Translations under genes and position numbers: made by a program
Assembly: GCA_003216815.1 (NCBI GenBank)
Contig: QCIG01000016.1
Coordinates: 1 to 43,616 of the forward strand
Length of the DNA: 43,616 bases
Reading direction: 5' to 3'
From: Prochlorococcus sp. AG-402-K14
GTDB lineage: Bacteria; Cyanobacteriota; Cyanobacteriia; PCC-6307; Cyanobiaceae
Shown: positions 35,692 to 43,616 of the stretch, in pieces
How the letters are laid out: every line of letters starts with the position of its first letter
How positions within the stretch are numbered: position 1 is the first letter of the stretch
Notes under the pieces: generated by a model
Seen by the model: the letters and a program-made list of their open reading frames with translations, nothing else
What the model was told of the DNA's origin: nothing
Databases searched by the model: none

Positions 35692-38067
35692 TTAATTTAT
35701 TCCTGTTCTTGCGATATCTAAAACATCAGCCATTGAACGTATTTGATTTATAGTAATTTCTAATTGATTAACACTCTCTAGCTCTACTCTAAGATCTATA
35801 CATGCCGGTTTGCCATAAGAGGTTTTAACTCTTGCATCAATTACATTAATACCTCTATCTGATAATCTCATTAATATGTCTTTGAGTACTCCAACACGGT
35901 CAATAACTTCAATTCTCAATTGAACAGGAAATTTTTCTTCTTTTATGCATGTGTTGCTATTCCATTGAACTGATAATCTTCTACTGTTAGGTATGGATTG
36001 TATATTGACACAATTACTTCGATGTATTGTGATACCATGATTTCCCAGCGCAATTGTTCCAAGTATTGGTTCGCCGGGTAAAGGACTGCAACAACCTCCT
36101 AGTCGATAGTCAAGTCCTTCTAAACCAACTATGGGTGAATATTTTGTTTGAGATGTTTTGGATTTATTTGAAGTAAGATTAGCTTGTATTCCAATTTTTT
36201 TTGCTAGCTCAAGATCACTTACATCAGGTTCGGGTAGCTGATTTTGTATTTTTATTTCTTCTCTGTATCTATTAATAACTTGGTTTAAGGTTAAAGCTCC
36301 AAAACCAAGTGCAGCTAATAAATCTTCTGTAGTCTTGAGATTACATCTTTCAGCGACTTTTGAGATTATTTCCCCTTTGAGTAAATTATCAATTCCTTTG
36401 CGACCAAATTCTTGCTCTAACAATTCTTTCCCTCTGAGGATGGTTTCTTGTCGATGACTTTTTTTATACCATTGTCTGATGCGATTTCTAGCTGTGGGTG
36501 TGGCAACATAATTTAACCAATCTAGGCTTGGATGAGAGCTTTTATGCGTGAGAATTTCAACAAAATCTCCATTCTCAAGAGGTGTTGATAGGACACATAG
36601 TCGATCATTAATCCTGGCACCATTACAATGATTACCTACTTCAGAGTGAATGCGATACGCAAAATCGATTGCTGTCGATCCATTTCGTAACCCTAAAACA
36701 TCACCTTTTGGAGTGAAGACAAACACTTCTTCATCAAATAAATCTTCTTTAATTGATGCAAGGTAGTCATTATGGTCATTATCTCCATCTTCTTGTTGCC
36801 ATTCGACTAATTGACGTAACCAATTGAATTTTTCTGAATTGGGATTTGCTGGAGATCCTCCTTCTTTATACTTCCAGTGCGCTGCAATCCCAAATTCTGA
36901 AACCCGATGCATTTCTGGGGTTCTTATTTGTACTTCAATAGGTCTGTGCCTTCCAATGACAGCGGTATGCAATGATTGGTAGCCATTTGGCTTTGGGAGA
37001 CCTATGTAATCTTTAAAACGTCCAGGTATCGGCCTGAACGTGTCATGGACAACAGCTAGGGCTCGATAACATGTCTCTACATCTGAAACAAGTATTCTAA
37101 GAGCAGCAACATCAAAAATTTCATGAAACTCTTTTTGTTGCCTTTGCATTTTGCTCCAAATTCCATATAAATGCTTTGGCCTGCCGCTAACTTCAGATTG
37201 ATTAAGTCCTGCAGAGTCCAAACGCTCTTTTAGTAATTGAACAGTTATATTTAACCTCTCTTCTCTTTCACTACGTTTACTAGATATTTGTTGTTGGATT
37301 TCTCGATAGGGATCTGGTTCTAAAAGCTTAAATGCTAAATCTTCGAGTTCCCATTTGAAACGTCCTATTCCTAGACGGTTTGCGAGTGGAGCATAAATTT
37401 CTCTGGTTTCTTTCGCTATTCGAATTTGTTTTTCTTTCCCTAGGTAACTAATAGTTCGCATATTGTGAAGCCTATCTGCAAGCTTTACTAGTACAACTCG
37501 AATATCGCTAGACATGGCTAGGAACATTTTGCGTAGATTTTCTGCTTGAGCTTCAGTTCTATTATTAAAATGGATTCCGCCTAATTTAGTAACACCTTCT
37601 ACTAAATATCTAACTTCGCGGCCAAAATATCCCTCAAGTTGTTCTGGTGTTATGTCTGTATCTTCGACAACATCATGTAAAAAACCTGCTGCAATTACAC
37701 TAGCGCTTGCACCTATCTCTCTTAGTAAGTCTGCAACTGCAACTGGATGAGTTATGTAAGGTTCACCACTTTTCCTGTATTGCCCTTTATGTAATTGAAA
37801 TGCAAAATCAAAAGCAGCAACTAATAACGCTTCAGAGTCCCTTGGACAACTATCACCTATCCCTGGTGGGATATTTTCTATGCAATTCTTCAACCACTCT
37901 GGCAAAATAATTTCATAATCATCAATATGCGTAATCTGATGACGTCTGAGTTGCGGTTGGCCATCAAACAATTCGTCACAGACAATATTGGTCTGGCTTG
38001 AATTACGTGCAGAGGTGACTTTAGGCATCAGCACCGGCGCTTGATTTATTTTATTCAAACTGCACAT
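35692..38067 (-). CDS. spoT: Bifunctional (p)ppGpp synthetase/hydrolase
   Basis: The 791-residue RSH protein makes and degrades the stringent alarmone. The hydrolase HD domain has H93, H107 and H131-D132 in GFLHDVVEDTD, suggesting hydrolysis is active. The synthetase domain is represented by IPGRFKDYIGLPKPNGYQSLHTAVIG (about residues 345-370). A TGS domain with VFVFTPKGDVLGLRNGSTAIDFAYRIHS follows, then an RIS/zinc-finger-like GCCSPLPGEPILG and a C-terminal ACT domain from about residue 715. ATG at 38067 is used; an internal ATG (38028, residue 14) is an alternative. Its start is only 16 bp from the divergent ABC ATPase gene. Confidence 0.95.
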   Translation of the reverse strand: MCSLNKINQAPVLMPKVTSARNSSQTNIVCDELFDGQPQLRRHQITHIDDYEIILPEWLKNCIENIPPGIGDSCPRDSEALLVAAFDFAFQLHKGQYRKSGEPYITHPVAVADLLREIGASASVIAAGFLHDVVEDTDITPEQLEGYFGREVRYLVEGVTKLGGIHFNNRTEAQAENLRKMFLAMSSDIRVVLVKLADRLHNMRTISYLGKEKQIRIAKETREIYAPLANRLGIGRFKWELEDLAFKLLEPDPYREIQQQISSKRSEREERLNITVQLLKERLDSAGLNQSEVSGRPKHLYGIWSKMQRQQKEFHEIFDVAALRILVSDVETCYRALAVVHDTFRPIPGRFKDYIGLPKPNGYQSLHTAVIGRHRPIEVQIRTPEMHRVSEFGIAAHWKYKEGGSPANPNSEKFNWLRQLVEWQQEDGDNDHNDYLASIKEDLFDEEVFVFTPKGDVLGLRNGSTAIDFAYRIHSEVGNHCNGARINDRLCVLSTPLENGDFVEILTHKSSHPSLDWLNYVATPTARNRIRQWYKKSHRQETILRGKELLEQEFGRKGIDNLLKGEIISKVAERCNLKTTEDLLAALGFGALTLNQVINRYREEIKIQNQLPEPDVSDLELAKKIGIQANLTSNKSKTSQTKYSPIVGLEGLDYRLGGCCSPLPGEPILGTIALGNHGITIHRSNCVNIQSIPNSRRLSVQWNSNTCIKEEKFPVQLRIEVIDRVGVLKDILMRLSDRGINVIDARVKTSYGKPACIDLRVELESVNQLEITINQIRSMADVLDIARTGIN

Positions 38068-38083
38068 TTCTAGCTACCTTTTT

Positions 38084-39688
38084 ATGAATAATTCATTAAA
38101 AGAAGTTTTAAAGATCAATAATCTACATGCTATTTATCCAAATAGTTCTGCTTACGTATTAAATGGATTAGACCTTAAAATGAATTGTGGAGATAGGCTT
38201 GCTTTGGTTGGTAGTTCGGGATGTGGCAAAAGTACTGTCGCTAGGGCTGTAATGCAGCTTCTTCCTGATGGTAGTGCTTGTTATGGTGAGATTTTTTTAA
38301 ATGGAAAAAATATATTAGAATTAGACGAAGTTTCTTTGCAGACTATTCGAGGGAAAGAGGTTGGATTGATATTTCAGGATCCAATGACACGTTTAAATCC
38401 ATTAATGTCTATTGGTGATCATTTAGTGGATACTTTTAGAGCTCATGATAAGGCTTCATCTATTAATTGTTTAGCAAAAAGAGCTGCAAATTTATTAGAT
38501 AAAGTTGGGATTGACCCTTTAAGATTTAATTCTTTTCCTCATGAATTTAGTGGAGGAATGCGTCAACGAGTCGCTATTGCTTTAGCAATAGCCTTAAACC
38601 CACCATTAATAATTGCTGATGAACCGACAACTAGTTTGGATACAATAATTGCTAATCAAATAATGAGTGAACTGAGTTCACTTTGTGATCAAAGAGGAAC
38701 TACTTTACTATTAATTACTCATGATATATCTATGGCATATAAGTGGTGTAATAAAATTGCAGTACTTGATGCCGGTCAAATAATAGAATCTGGAAATATT
38801 AAAGATATAGTTTGTAATCCAACAACTGATATTGCTCAAAGATTAGTCAATTCAATTAAATTTCTAGAAGGTTCTGAGAGAGGAATATTATATAAAAGGA
38901 TTGAATTACTTAAGGTAAATAGCTTACGTTGTTGGCATAGCATAGGGGATTGGCCCTTTAATTCTTTTTGGCTTAAAGCTGTTAATGAAGTTACCTTTTC
39001 ACTTTATCAAGGTGAAACTCTTGGTATTGTGGGACCTTCAGGATGTGGTAAAAGTACTTTATGTAGAGCGTTGATTGGTTTATTACCTATCAAAGGCGGA
39101 AGTATAATTTTTCTTGGAAAGAATATTTCAACCAGCAATAAAAAATCTTTAAAACAATTAAGCAAATATATTCAAATTATTTTTCAAGATCCATTTGCTT
39201 GCTTAAATCCTAAGATGTCTGTAATGGATGCAATTATAGATCCAATTCTTATTCATAATTTATTAAGTCGACAAAAGGCTAGAGAAAAAGCTCGTAATCT
39301 TTTGGCACTGGTGGGTTTGACACCCACAGCAATTTATGAAAACCGTTTACCTTCTCAACTCTCAGGTGGACAACAGCAAAGAGTAGTCATTGCAAGGGCT
39401 CTAGCAGTTAATCCGAAAATACTTATATGTGATGAGAGTGTAAGTATGTTAGATGCAGAAATTCAAGCAGAAGTTTTGGAGTTGCTTCGCTCTTTGCAAG
39501 AAAAATTGAATTTATCTATGTTATTCATAACTCACGACTTATCAGTTGCAGCAGGTTTTTGTCATAGAGTATTAGTTTTTGATAAGGGAAAAATTATTGA
39601 AGAGAATTCAGGCAGAAATATGTTAGATAACCCTAAACAATATTTAACGAAAAAGATGGTTGATGCTTGTCCTAGAATTCCGACATAA
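38084..39688 (+). CDS. Fused double-ATPase ABC transporter protein (Opp/Dpp type)
   Basis: The 534-residue protein joins two ABC ATPase domains, as in GsiA and YejF, which fuse the DppD and DppF roles. Domain 1: Walker A GSSGCGKST (43-51), signature FSGGMRQRVAIA, Walker B LIIADEPTTSLD. Domain 2: Walker A GPSGCGKST (317-325), signature LSGGQQQRVVIA, Walker B ILICDESVSMLD. Both keep the catalytic glutamate and the Q-loop (LIFQDP, IIFQDP). It powers import of peptides or similar small solutes. No permease or binding protein lies nearby. It starts with ATG and overlaps convergent rluD by 17 bp. Confidence 0.9.
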   Translation: MNNSLKEVLKINNLHAIYPNSSAYVLNGLDLKMNCGDRLALVGSSGCGKSTVARAVMQLLPDGSACYGEIFLNGKNILELDEVSLQTIRGKEVGLIFQDPMTRLNPLMSIGDHLVDTFRAHDKASSINCLAKRAANLLDKVGIDPLRFNSFPHEFSGGMRQRVAIALAIALNPPLIIADEPTTSLDTIIANQIMSELSSLCDQRGTTLLLITHDISMAYKWCNKIAVLDAGQIIESGNIKDIVCNPTTDIAQRLVNSIKFLEGSERGILYKRIELLKVNSLRCWHSIGDWPFNSFWLKAVNEVTFSLYQGETLGIVGPSGCGKSTLCRALIGLLPIKGGSIIFLGKNISTSNKKSLKQLSKYIQIIFQDPFACLNPKMSVMDAIIDPILIHNLLSRQKAREKARNLLALVGLTPTAIYENRLPSQLSGGQQQRVVIARALAVNPKILICDESVSMLDAEIQAEVLELLRSLQEKLNLSMLFITHDLSVAAGFCHRVLVFDKGKIIEENSGRNMLDNPKQYLTKKMVDACPRIPT

Positions 39689-40652
39689 CTCCATTTTTTG
39701 CTTGTAATACTTTTAAAAGTCGCTCGAAAACTTTAGGTATTGGGGCTGTGAATTTCATTTTCTCTAATGTTATTGGGTGTATTAGGCCTAGTTCAATTGC
39801 ATGTAATGCTTGACCATTAAGATTGATAGGTAATTTTTTACACCTACTGTATGTTTGGTCTCCAACAATTGGATGACCTATGTGTGCACTATGAACTCGA
39901 ATTTGATGTGTTCGACCTGTGTCAAGTTTAAATTTAAGTAGAGAAAAATTTCCTAGATTTTCAATTAATTTCCAATGGGTACAAGCATATCTACCAGATT
40001 CATTATCAACTACAGCATACTTTTTTCTATCTTTTGGATGTCGACCTATACATCCGATAATCATTCCATCATTATCCTTAATAGCCCCATGTACAACAGC
40101 AATATAATTTCTGGAGGCCACTCTTTTTTGTATCTGAATTTGTAATTTAACTAAGGTTTCTTGAGTTTTGGCTATGACAATACATCCTGTGGTGTCTTTA
40201 TCTAATCGATGAACTATTCCAGGCCTTAATTTGCCTCCAATACCAGGTAGATTTGGACAATGATTGATTAATCCATTAACCAAAGTTCCTGATTTATTTC
40301 CTGGTGCAGGATGAACTGCTATTCCTGCTGCTTTATTAATAACTATCAAATGATCATCTTCATATAAAATGTTTAAATCTATTTCTTCTGGTTTTAAGTA
40401 AGGAAGAGGCTCCGGTGGTGGAACCCAAAGTTGAATAATGTCACCAGGTCTAACGGGCGTTTTTGCTTTTCCAGTTTTACCGTTGACTTTTGCAAATCCT
40501 GCGTCGATAAATTTCTGAATATGAGCTCTACTTTGTTCGGAGCGTTGACTTACTAGCCATCTATCAAGCCTCATAGGTAAAGGCTTCTTGTATTCACTCT
40601 CAAATAATTCTCCTTGGCCTTGACCAAATTCTTGTTTGATTTCTTGATTCAT
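39672..40652 (-). CDS. rluD: Large-subunit rRNA pseudouridine synthase (RluD family)
   Basis: A 326-residue pseudouridine synthase with an N-terminal S4 domain (RLDRWLVSQRSEQSRAHIQKFI, about residues 28-49) followed by the catalytic domain. The nucleophile is D151 in HRLDKDTTG, with KTGRTHQIRVH-like residues near 248 (LDTGRTHQIRVHSAHIGHPIVGDQTY). The domain order indicates an RluD/RluC type that modifies 23S rRNA; the exact target uridines are not certain. It begins with an ATG that shares one base with the ylqF stop (TAATG), so the two are translated together. Confidence 0.9.
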   Translation of the reverse strand: MNQEIKQEFGQGQGELFESEYKKPLPMRLDRWLVSQRSEQSRAHIQKFIDAGFAKVNGKTGKAKTPVRPGDIIQLWVPPPEPLPYLKPEEIDLNILYEDDHLIVINKAAGIAVHPAPGNKSGTLVNGLINHCPNLPGIGGKLRPGIVHRLDKDTTGCIVIAKTQETLVKLQIQIQKRVASRNYIAVVHGAIKDNDGMIIGCIGRHPKDRKKYAVVDNESGRYACTHWKLIENLGNFSLLKFKLDTGRTHQIRVHSAHIGHPIVGDQTYSRCKKLPINLNGQALHAIELGLIHPITLEKMKFTAPIPKVFERLLKVLQAKNGVMSEF

Positions 40653-41515
40653 TAGGGGAGTTCAAGAGAGATGTTGCCTAATAAATTTTTACGAAAATCA
40701 TCCAGTAATCTTTGAGACATTCTCATGGTATCTCCTGAAGTGTGGCGTTGTGCTGCTGAAAGTAGCCATGAAGATTTATCTTTTATGTTGTCATTGGAAA
40801 ATATTCCATATCTATTTTCTAAACACTTTGACCTTATTCCAGACTCTTTGTTGCTTTCCAATTGCTCCAGAAGATTCATAAAGTGAATGGCTACCTTTTC
40901 AGTATCATATGCGGCTTGACCAATATCATCACAGATAGCGAGTTTCAAAGCCGCATGTTGGTCTTCTAATCTTGGTGGTAGAACTCCTGGGGCATCCAAA
41001 AGATCTATATCTTGACCTAATCTTACCCATCTCAAACTTCTTGTGACTCCAGCTTTTCTGGAACTTGAGACAACCTTTTTTTTTACCAGTCTATTGATAA
41101 GAGCAGATTTCCCTACATTAGGAAAACCAAGAGTTAGAACTCTGATTGCTCGAGTTTGCATCCCTCGTTCCAGACGTCGTTGATTTAACTCTCTCCCAGC
41201 ACGAATAGCTGCTTGTCTCAATTGGAGAACCCCCGTTCCAGCCTTTGCATCACACCACCATGGAACTTTTCCTTCTGATCTTAATTTTTTATCCCATGCT
41301 TGATGTGCATCTATATTGATCATATCTTTTCTATTAATAACTAAAAGTTGTTTCTTTCCTCTTAACCATTTTTGGAGATATGGATGAGATGTGGCGAGAG
41401 GAATGCGTGCGTCTCGCACTTCAAAAATAAGATCAACTTTATTGAGATGTTCTTTTAATTGTTTTTCTGCTTTCGCAATATGCCCTGGATACCATTGTAT
41501 TAGTTGCTTGTTCAC
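40652..41515 (-). CDS. ylqF: Ribosome biogenesis GTPase YlqF/RbgA
   Basis: A circularly permuted GTPase that helps late 50S assembly. The permuted motif order is visible: G4 NRKD, then G1 GFPNVGKSALINRL, then G3 DAPG. The start NKQLIQWYPGHIAKAEKQL matches the family N-terminus (IQWFPGHMAKA), which places the start at GTG 41515 and gives 287 residues. The open frame runs 67 codons further back to an ATG at 41716, but that stretch is low-complexity and not family-like. It precedes rluD with a one-base overlap. Confidence 0.9.
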   Translation of the reverse strand: MNKQLIQWYPGHIAKAEKQLKEHLNKVDLIFEVRDARIPLATSHPYLQKWLRGKKQLLVINRKDMINIDAHQAWDKKLRSEGKVPWWCDAKAGTGVLQLRQAAIRAGRELNQRRLERGMQTRAIRVLTLGFPNVGKSALINRLVKKKVVSSSRKAGVTRSLRWVRLGQDIDLLDAPGVLPPRLEDQHAALKLAICDDIGQAAYDTEKVAIHFMNLLEQLESNKESGIRSKCLENRYGIFSNDNIKDKSSWLLSAAQRHTSGDTMRMSQRLLDDFRKNLLGNISLELP

Positions 41516-41985
41516 GGAATTAAAAAAAGAATTAGGTTGAAATTGAATAAATTTAGACTGGGGAAAATTGATTACTAATTTATTTTTGGAGTGTAGTTTT
41601 GAAAAGCCTAAGTTAAACTTATCATCTGAAAAGATTAAATAAGTTGAAAATATTACTTGAATTTTCCAGAATATTCTTATTAGAGTAGAATTTATTGATT
41701 CATTTAGATAGAACAAATGAAAAAAATTTAATAACTAGCTGAAAAATTTCTCATATTCTTTTTGAAATTTTTTTGATTTATTACTGTCGCTTTGTAATTT
41801 CCCCCCTTGTTATTGCAGTCGATTAGAGGAATTTAATTATTGAAAGTTTTGATTGATAATATTCAAATGCTCTTTTTTAGGCTCTCTAAGGGCTAGGCAG
41901 ATTTTTTCTGTGTCTTAGTAATTACCCAATTGGTGCCTCTGAAGAGCTAAGGTCACTCAGTTTCCTTTCTGACCCCAGATAAATT
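41516..41985. other. Intergenic region between ylqF and pgk
   Basis: With ylqF started at 41515, about 470 bp separate it from pgk. The left 200 bp remain open in the ylqF frame but look non-coding. The right part is AT-rich and contains a stem-loop at 41886-41918 and presumably the pgk promoter. A nine-codon ORF starts at 41868 and is not convincing. No tRNA or known small RNA was recognised. Confidence 0.5.
41886..41918 (+). promoter_or_regulatory. Stem-loop upstream of pgk
   Basis: CTAAG (41886-41890) pairs with CTTAG (41914-41918), and GCAGA pairs with TCTGT around a T-rich loop, leaving an asymmetric internal loop. It lies about 67 nt before the pgk ATG and may be a 5' leader structure. 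There is no long T-run after the stem. Significance is uncertain. Confidence 0.3.
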
Positions 41986-43191
41986 ATGTCTAAGCGTTCC
42001 CTGTCAAGTCTCGGCGCTGAAGACTTATGCGGCAAACGTGTTTTGGTGAGAGTTGATTTTAATGTTCCATTAGGAGATGAGGGACAAATAACTGATGACA
42101 CAAGAATTCGTGCTGCATTACCAACTATTAATGATCTTCTAGATAAGAGTGCAAGAGTTATCCTTTCTGCGCATTTTGGGAGACCAAAGGGAGCGGTTAA
42201 TGAAACTATGCGTTTGACTGCAGTTGCTCAGAGACTAAGTGAATTACTGGGTAAAACAGTTGTAAAAACAGAAAGTTGCGTAGGAGTTGATGCAAAGTCA
42301 AAAGTAGATGCAATGTCCAATGGTGATGTTGTTCTTTTAGAAAATGTTAGATTTCTTGCTGGTGAAGAAAAAAACGATCCTGAATTTGCAAAAGAATTAG
42401 CTTCTTTGGCAGAAGTTTATGTAAATGATGCTTTCGGAGCTGCCCATCGAGCTCATGCCTCAACTGAGGGGGTTACAAAGTTCTTAAGTCCTTGTGTTGC
42501 AGGTTATTTGATGGAAAAAGAATTGAAGTATCTTCAAGGAGCTATAGATCAACCTAAAAAACCTTTAGCTGCAATAGTTGGTGGTTCAAAAGTTAGTAGT
42601 AAAATTGGTGTTTTGGAATCTTTGATTGATAAATGCGACAAAATTATCGTTGGCGGAGGTATGATATTTACCTTTTACAAAGCCAGAGGTTTATCAGTTG
42701 GCAACAGTCTTGTTGAGGAGGATAAGCTTGAATTAGCTAGTGCTTTGGAGAAGAAAGCAAAAGATAAAGGAGTTGAGTTTTTATTACCAAGTGATGTTGT
42801 TTTGGCTGATAAATTTTCTCCTGATGCAAATAGTAAAGTTTCAAAAGTTGATTCTATTAGCGAAGGTTGGATGGGATTAGATATTGGTTCGGAATCAGTT
42901 GAAATCTTTCAGCATGCTCTAAAAAGTTGCAAAACTGTTATTTGGAATGGACCAATGGGTGTGTTTGAGTTTGAAAAATTTGCAACTGGAACAAATGCCA
43001 TAGCAAATACTTTGGCAGAATTAAGTTCACAAGGATGCTGCACAATTATTGGTGGTGGAGATTCAGTTGCAGCAGTTGAAAAAGCAGGTTTGGCAAAAAA
43101 TATGTCTCATATCTCTACTGGTGGTGGTGCTAGTCTTGAACTTTTGGAAGGTAAGGTTCTTCCTGGAGTTTCTGCTCTAGATGATGCGTAA
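41986..43191 (+). CDS. pgk: Phosphoglycerate kinase
   Basis: The 401-residue enzyme transfers phosphate between ATP and 3-phosphoglycerate in the Calvin cycle and glycolysis. [21 protein letters not shown] (about residues 21-41), the basic HFGRPKG (about residues 64-70), [12 protein letters not shown] (about residues 115-126) and the nucleotide-binding [19 protein letters not shown] (about residues 325-343) with [13 protein letters not shown] (about 359-371) are all present. It starts with ATG (AAATTATGTC) without a clear Shine-Dalgarno. It is followed by a strong bidirectional terminator. Confidence 0.98.
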   Translation: MSKRSLSSLGAEDLCGKRVLVRVDFNVPLGDEGQITDDTRIRAALPTINDLLDKSARVILSAHFGRPKGAVNETMRLTAVAQRLSELLGKTVVKTESCVGVDAKSKVDAMSNGDVVLLENVRFLAGEEKNDPEFAKELASLAEVYVNDAFGAAHRAHASTEGVTKFLSPCVAGYLMEKELKYLQGAIDQPKKPLAAIVGGSKVSSKIGVLESLIDKCDKIIVGGGMIFTFYKARGLSVGNSLVEEDKLELASALEKKAKDKGVEFLLPSDVVLADKFSPDANSKVSKVDSISEGWMGLDIGSESVEIFQHALKSCKTVIWNGPMGVFEFEKFATGTNAIANTLAELSSQGCCTIIGGGDSVAAVEKAGLAKNMSHISTGGGASLELLEGKVLPGVSALDDA

Positions 43192-43218
43192 TAATTTTAC
43201 ATTTAATATTTGAAAAAT

Positions 43219-43254
43219 AAGGTAGGTTTTTATAAACCTACCTTTATTTTTTTT
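43219..43254 (+). terminator. Rho-independent terminator after pgk (bidirectional)
   Basis: An 11-bp perfect stem, AAGGTAGGTTT / AAACCTACCTT (43219-43229 and 43234-43244), with a TTAT loop is followed by TATTTTTTTT. On the minus strand the same stem is followed by TATTTTTC, so it can also end the convergent hypothetical gene, whose stop codon (43230-43232) lies inside it. Confidence 0.9.
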
Positions 43255-43616
43255 GTAATTGAATAAATACCTTCTGGATGCGTAATGATTGCTGAAATAG
43301 TTTGAAAACCAGGCTGTAAAGGAGCTTGAATATATTTATATAAACCACCTGATTGATTTGGTTTGATTCCAAATGCATCTTTCGAGATGTTCATATTCTC
43401 TTGATTTTTCAGAACTATCATTCCACTTGCAATTAATGAATCATCTAATGGTTGTTCAATAATTAAATTTATTTCATATTTTTCGCCCGTGAGGACCTTA
43501 TCTGGGGAAATCATTTTTATAACTAATGGCGAATTTTGACTGTTCAGTATTGATTCTTCCTTAATAACTTCGTAGCTTTTTATTTTATTTTTAAAAGTTT
43601 CTACTTTGATAGTTTG
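43230..43616 (-). CDS. Hypothetical protein, partial (start beyond window)
   Basis: The frame is open from the stop at 43230-43232 to the last base of the window, giving 128 residues with no start. An internal ATG (43514) is not a convincing start, since upstream residues (IKVETFKNKIKSYEV...) continue in the same style. The visible part alternates hydrophobic and polar residues in a beta-rich pattern (LTGEKYEINLIIEQPL, GMIVLKN, GFQTISAIIT, SITKKIKVGL). It resembles a beta-sandwich or Ig-like extracellular domain. I do not recognise the family. It converges on pgk and shares its terminator. Confidence 0.6.
   Translation of the reverse strand, partial: QTIKVETFKNKIKSYEVIKEESILNSQNSPLVIKMISPDKVLTGEKYEINLIIEQPLDDSLIASGMIVLKNQENMNISKDAFGIKPNQSGGLYKYIQAPLQPGFQTISAIITHPEGIYSITKKIKVGL

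Noticed and set aside
41868-41897. Nine-codon ORF (ATG CTC TTT ... TAG) ahead of the pgk stem-loop, like a leader peptide
   Set aside because: No enrichment for a regulatory amino acid, no Shine-Dalgarno and no terminator/antiterminator pair, so an attenuator is not supported.
1-43616. Search for tRNA, rRNA, CRISPR arrays, insertion sequences, prophage or toxin-antitoxin genes
   Set aside because: No cloverleaf-like gap sequence, direct-repeat array, transposase or integrase was seen by eye; the gaps are short and AT-rich.

Overview
This window is chromosomal DNA from a small-genome marine cyanobacterium, almost certainly Prochlorococcus. A low-light-adapted clade is plausible, but I cannot fix the strain. 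The evidence is the strongly AT-rich sequence, very short or overlapping gene junctions, cyanobacterial-type NDH-1 genes (ndhA, I, G, E, H), Mg-protoporphyrin methyltransferase (chlM), a phylloquinone (men) gene set, a PedR-like and a Ycf29-like regulator, and many TTG/GTG starts. I see no tRNA, rRNA, insertion sequence, prophage or CRISPR array. This is ordinary core genome with a few small overlooked elements.

Left part (1-9.2 kb): scpA and a sugar-nucleotide pyrophosphorylase run rightward and meet metF, which runs leftward. Then come a PedR-like LuxR regulator and a 49-codon leftward small gene with a strong Shine-Dalgarno. The small gene lies behind an 18-bp perfect palindrome placed where its transcript should begin. 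The leftward run gltA-ndhA-ndhI-ndhG-ndhE-nadK-CYTH links citrate synthase, the NDH-1 membrane arm and NAD phosphorylation.

Middle (9.2-19 kb): a membrane-anchored DUF3352 protein, a rhodanese, trpB, a SUI1/YciH factor, cysC, purE, nagA, chlM, a Ycf29-like response regulator, a cysteine desulfurase and rsmH. These are mostly single genes or pairs on alternating strands.

Quinone and redox block (19-26.5 kb): ndhH is followed after 5 nt by a DHNA-CoA thioesterase. Facing it is menA-menC-menE, and menF diverges from menA. Together they cover five steps of phylloquinone synthesis (menD, menH and menB are not here). gshB and a glutaredoxin form a glutathione pair.

Right part (26.5-43.6 kb): prfB (with a programmed +1 frameshift) leads a rightward run with a DUF3188 protein, ybeY, dgkA and trpG. 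Facing it are hisC-argS-nadC and mnmE. A DUF2062 membrane protein, a bifunctional spoT/relA, an orphan fused oligopeptide-type ABC ATPase, rluD-ylqF (rbgA), pgk with a clear bidirectional terminator, and a hypothetical gene cut by the window edge complete it.

The most useful second looks are the prfB recoding site, the unlisted 49-codon gene with its palindrome, a possible non-canonical AUA start for citrate synthase, a second tiny membrane ORF near 33.6 kb, and the permease-less ABC ATPase whose start lies 16 bp from the spoT start.
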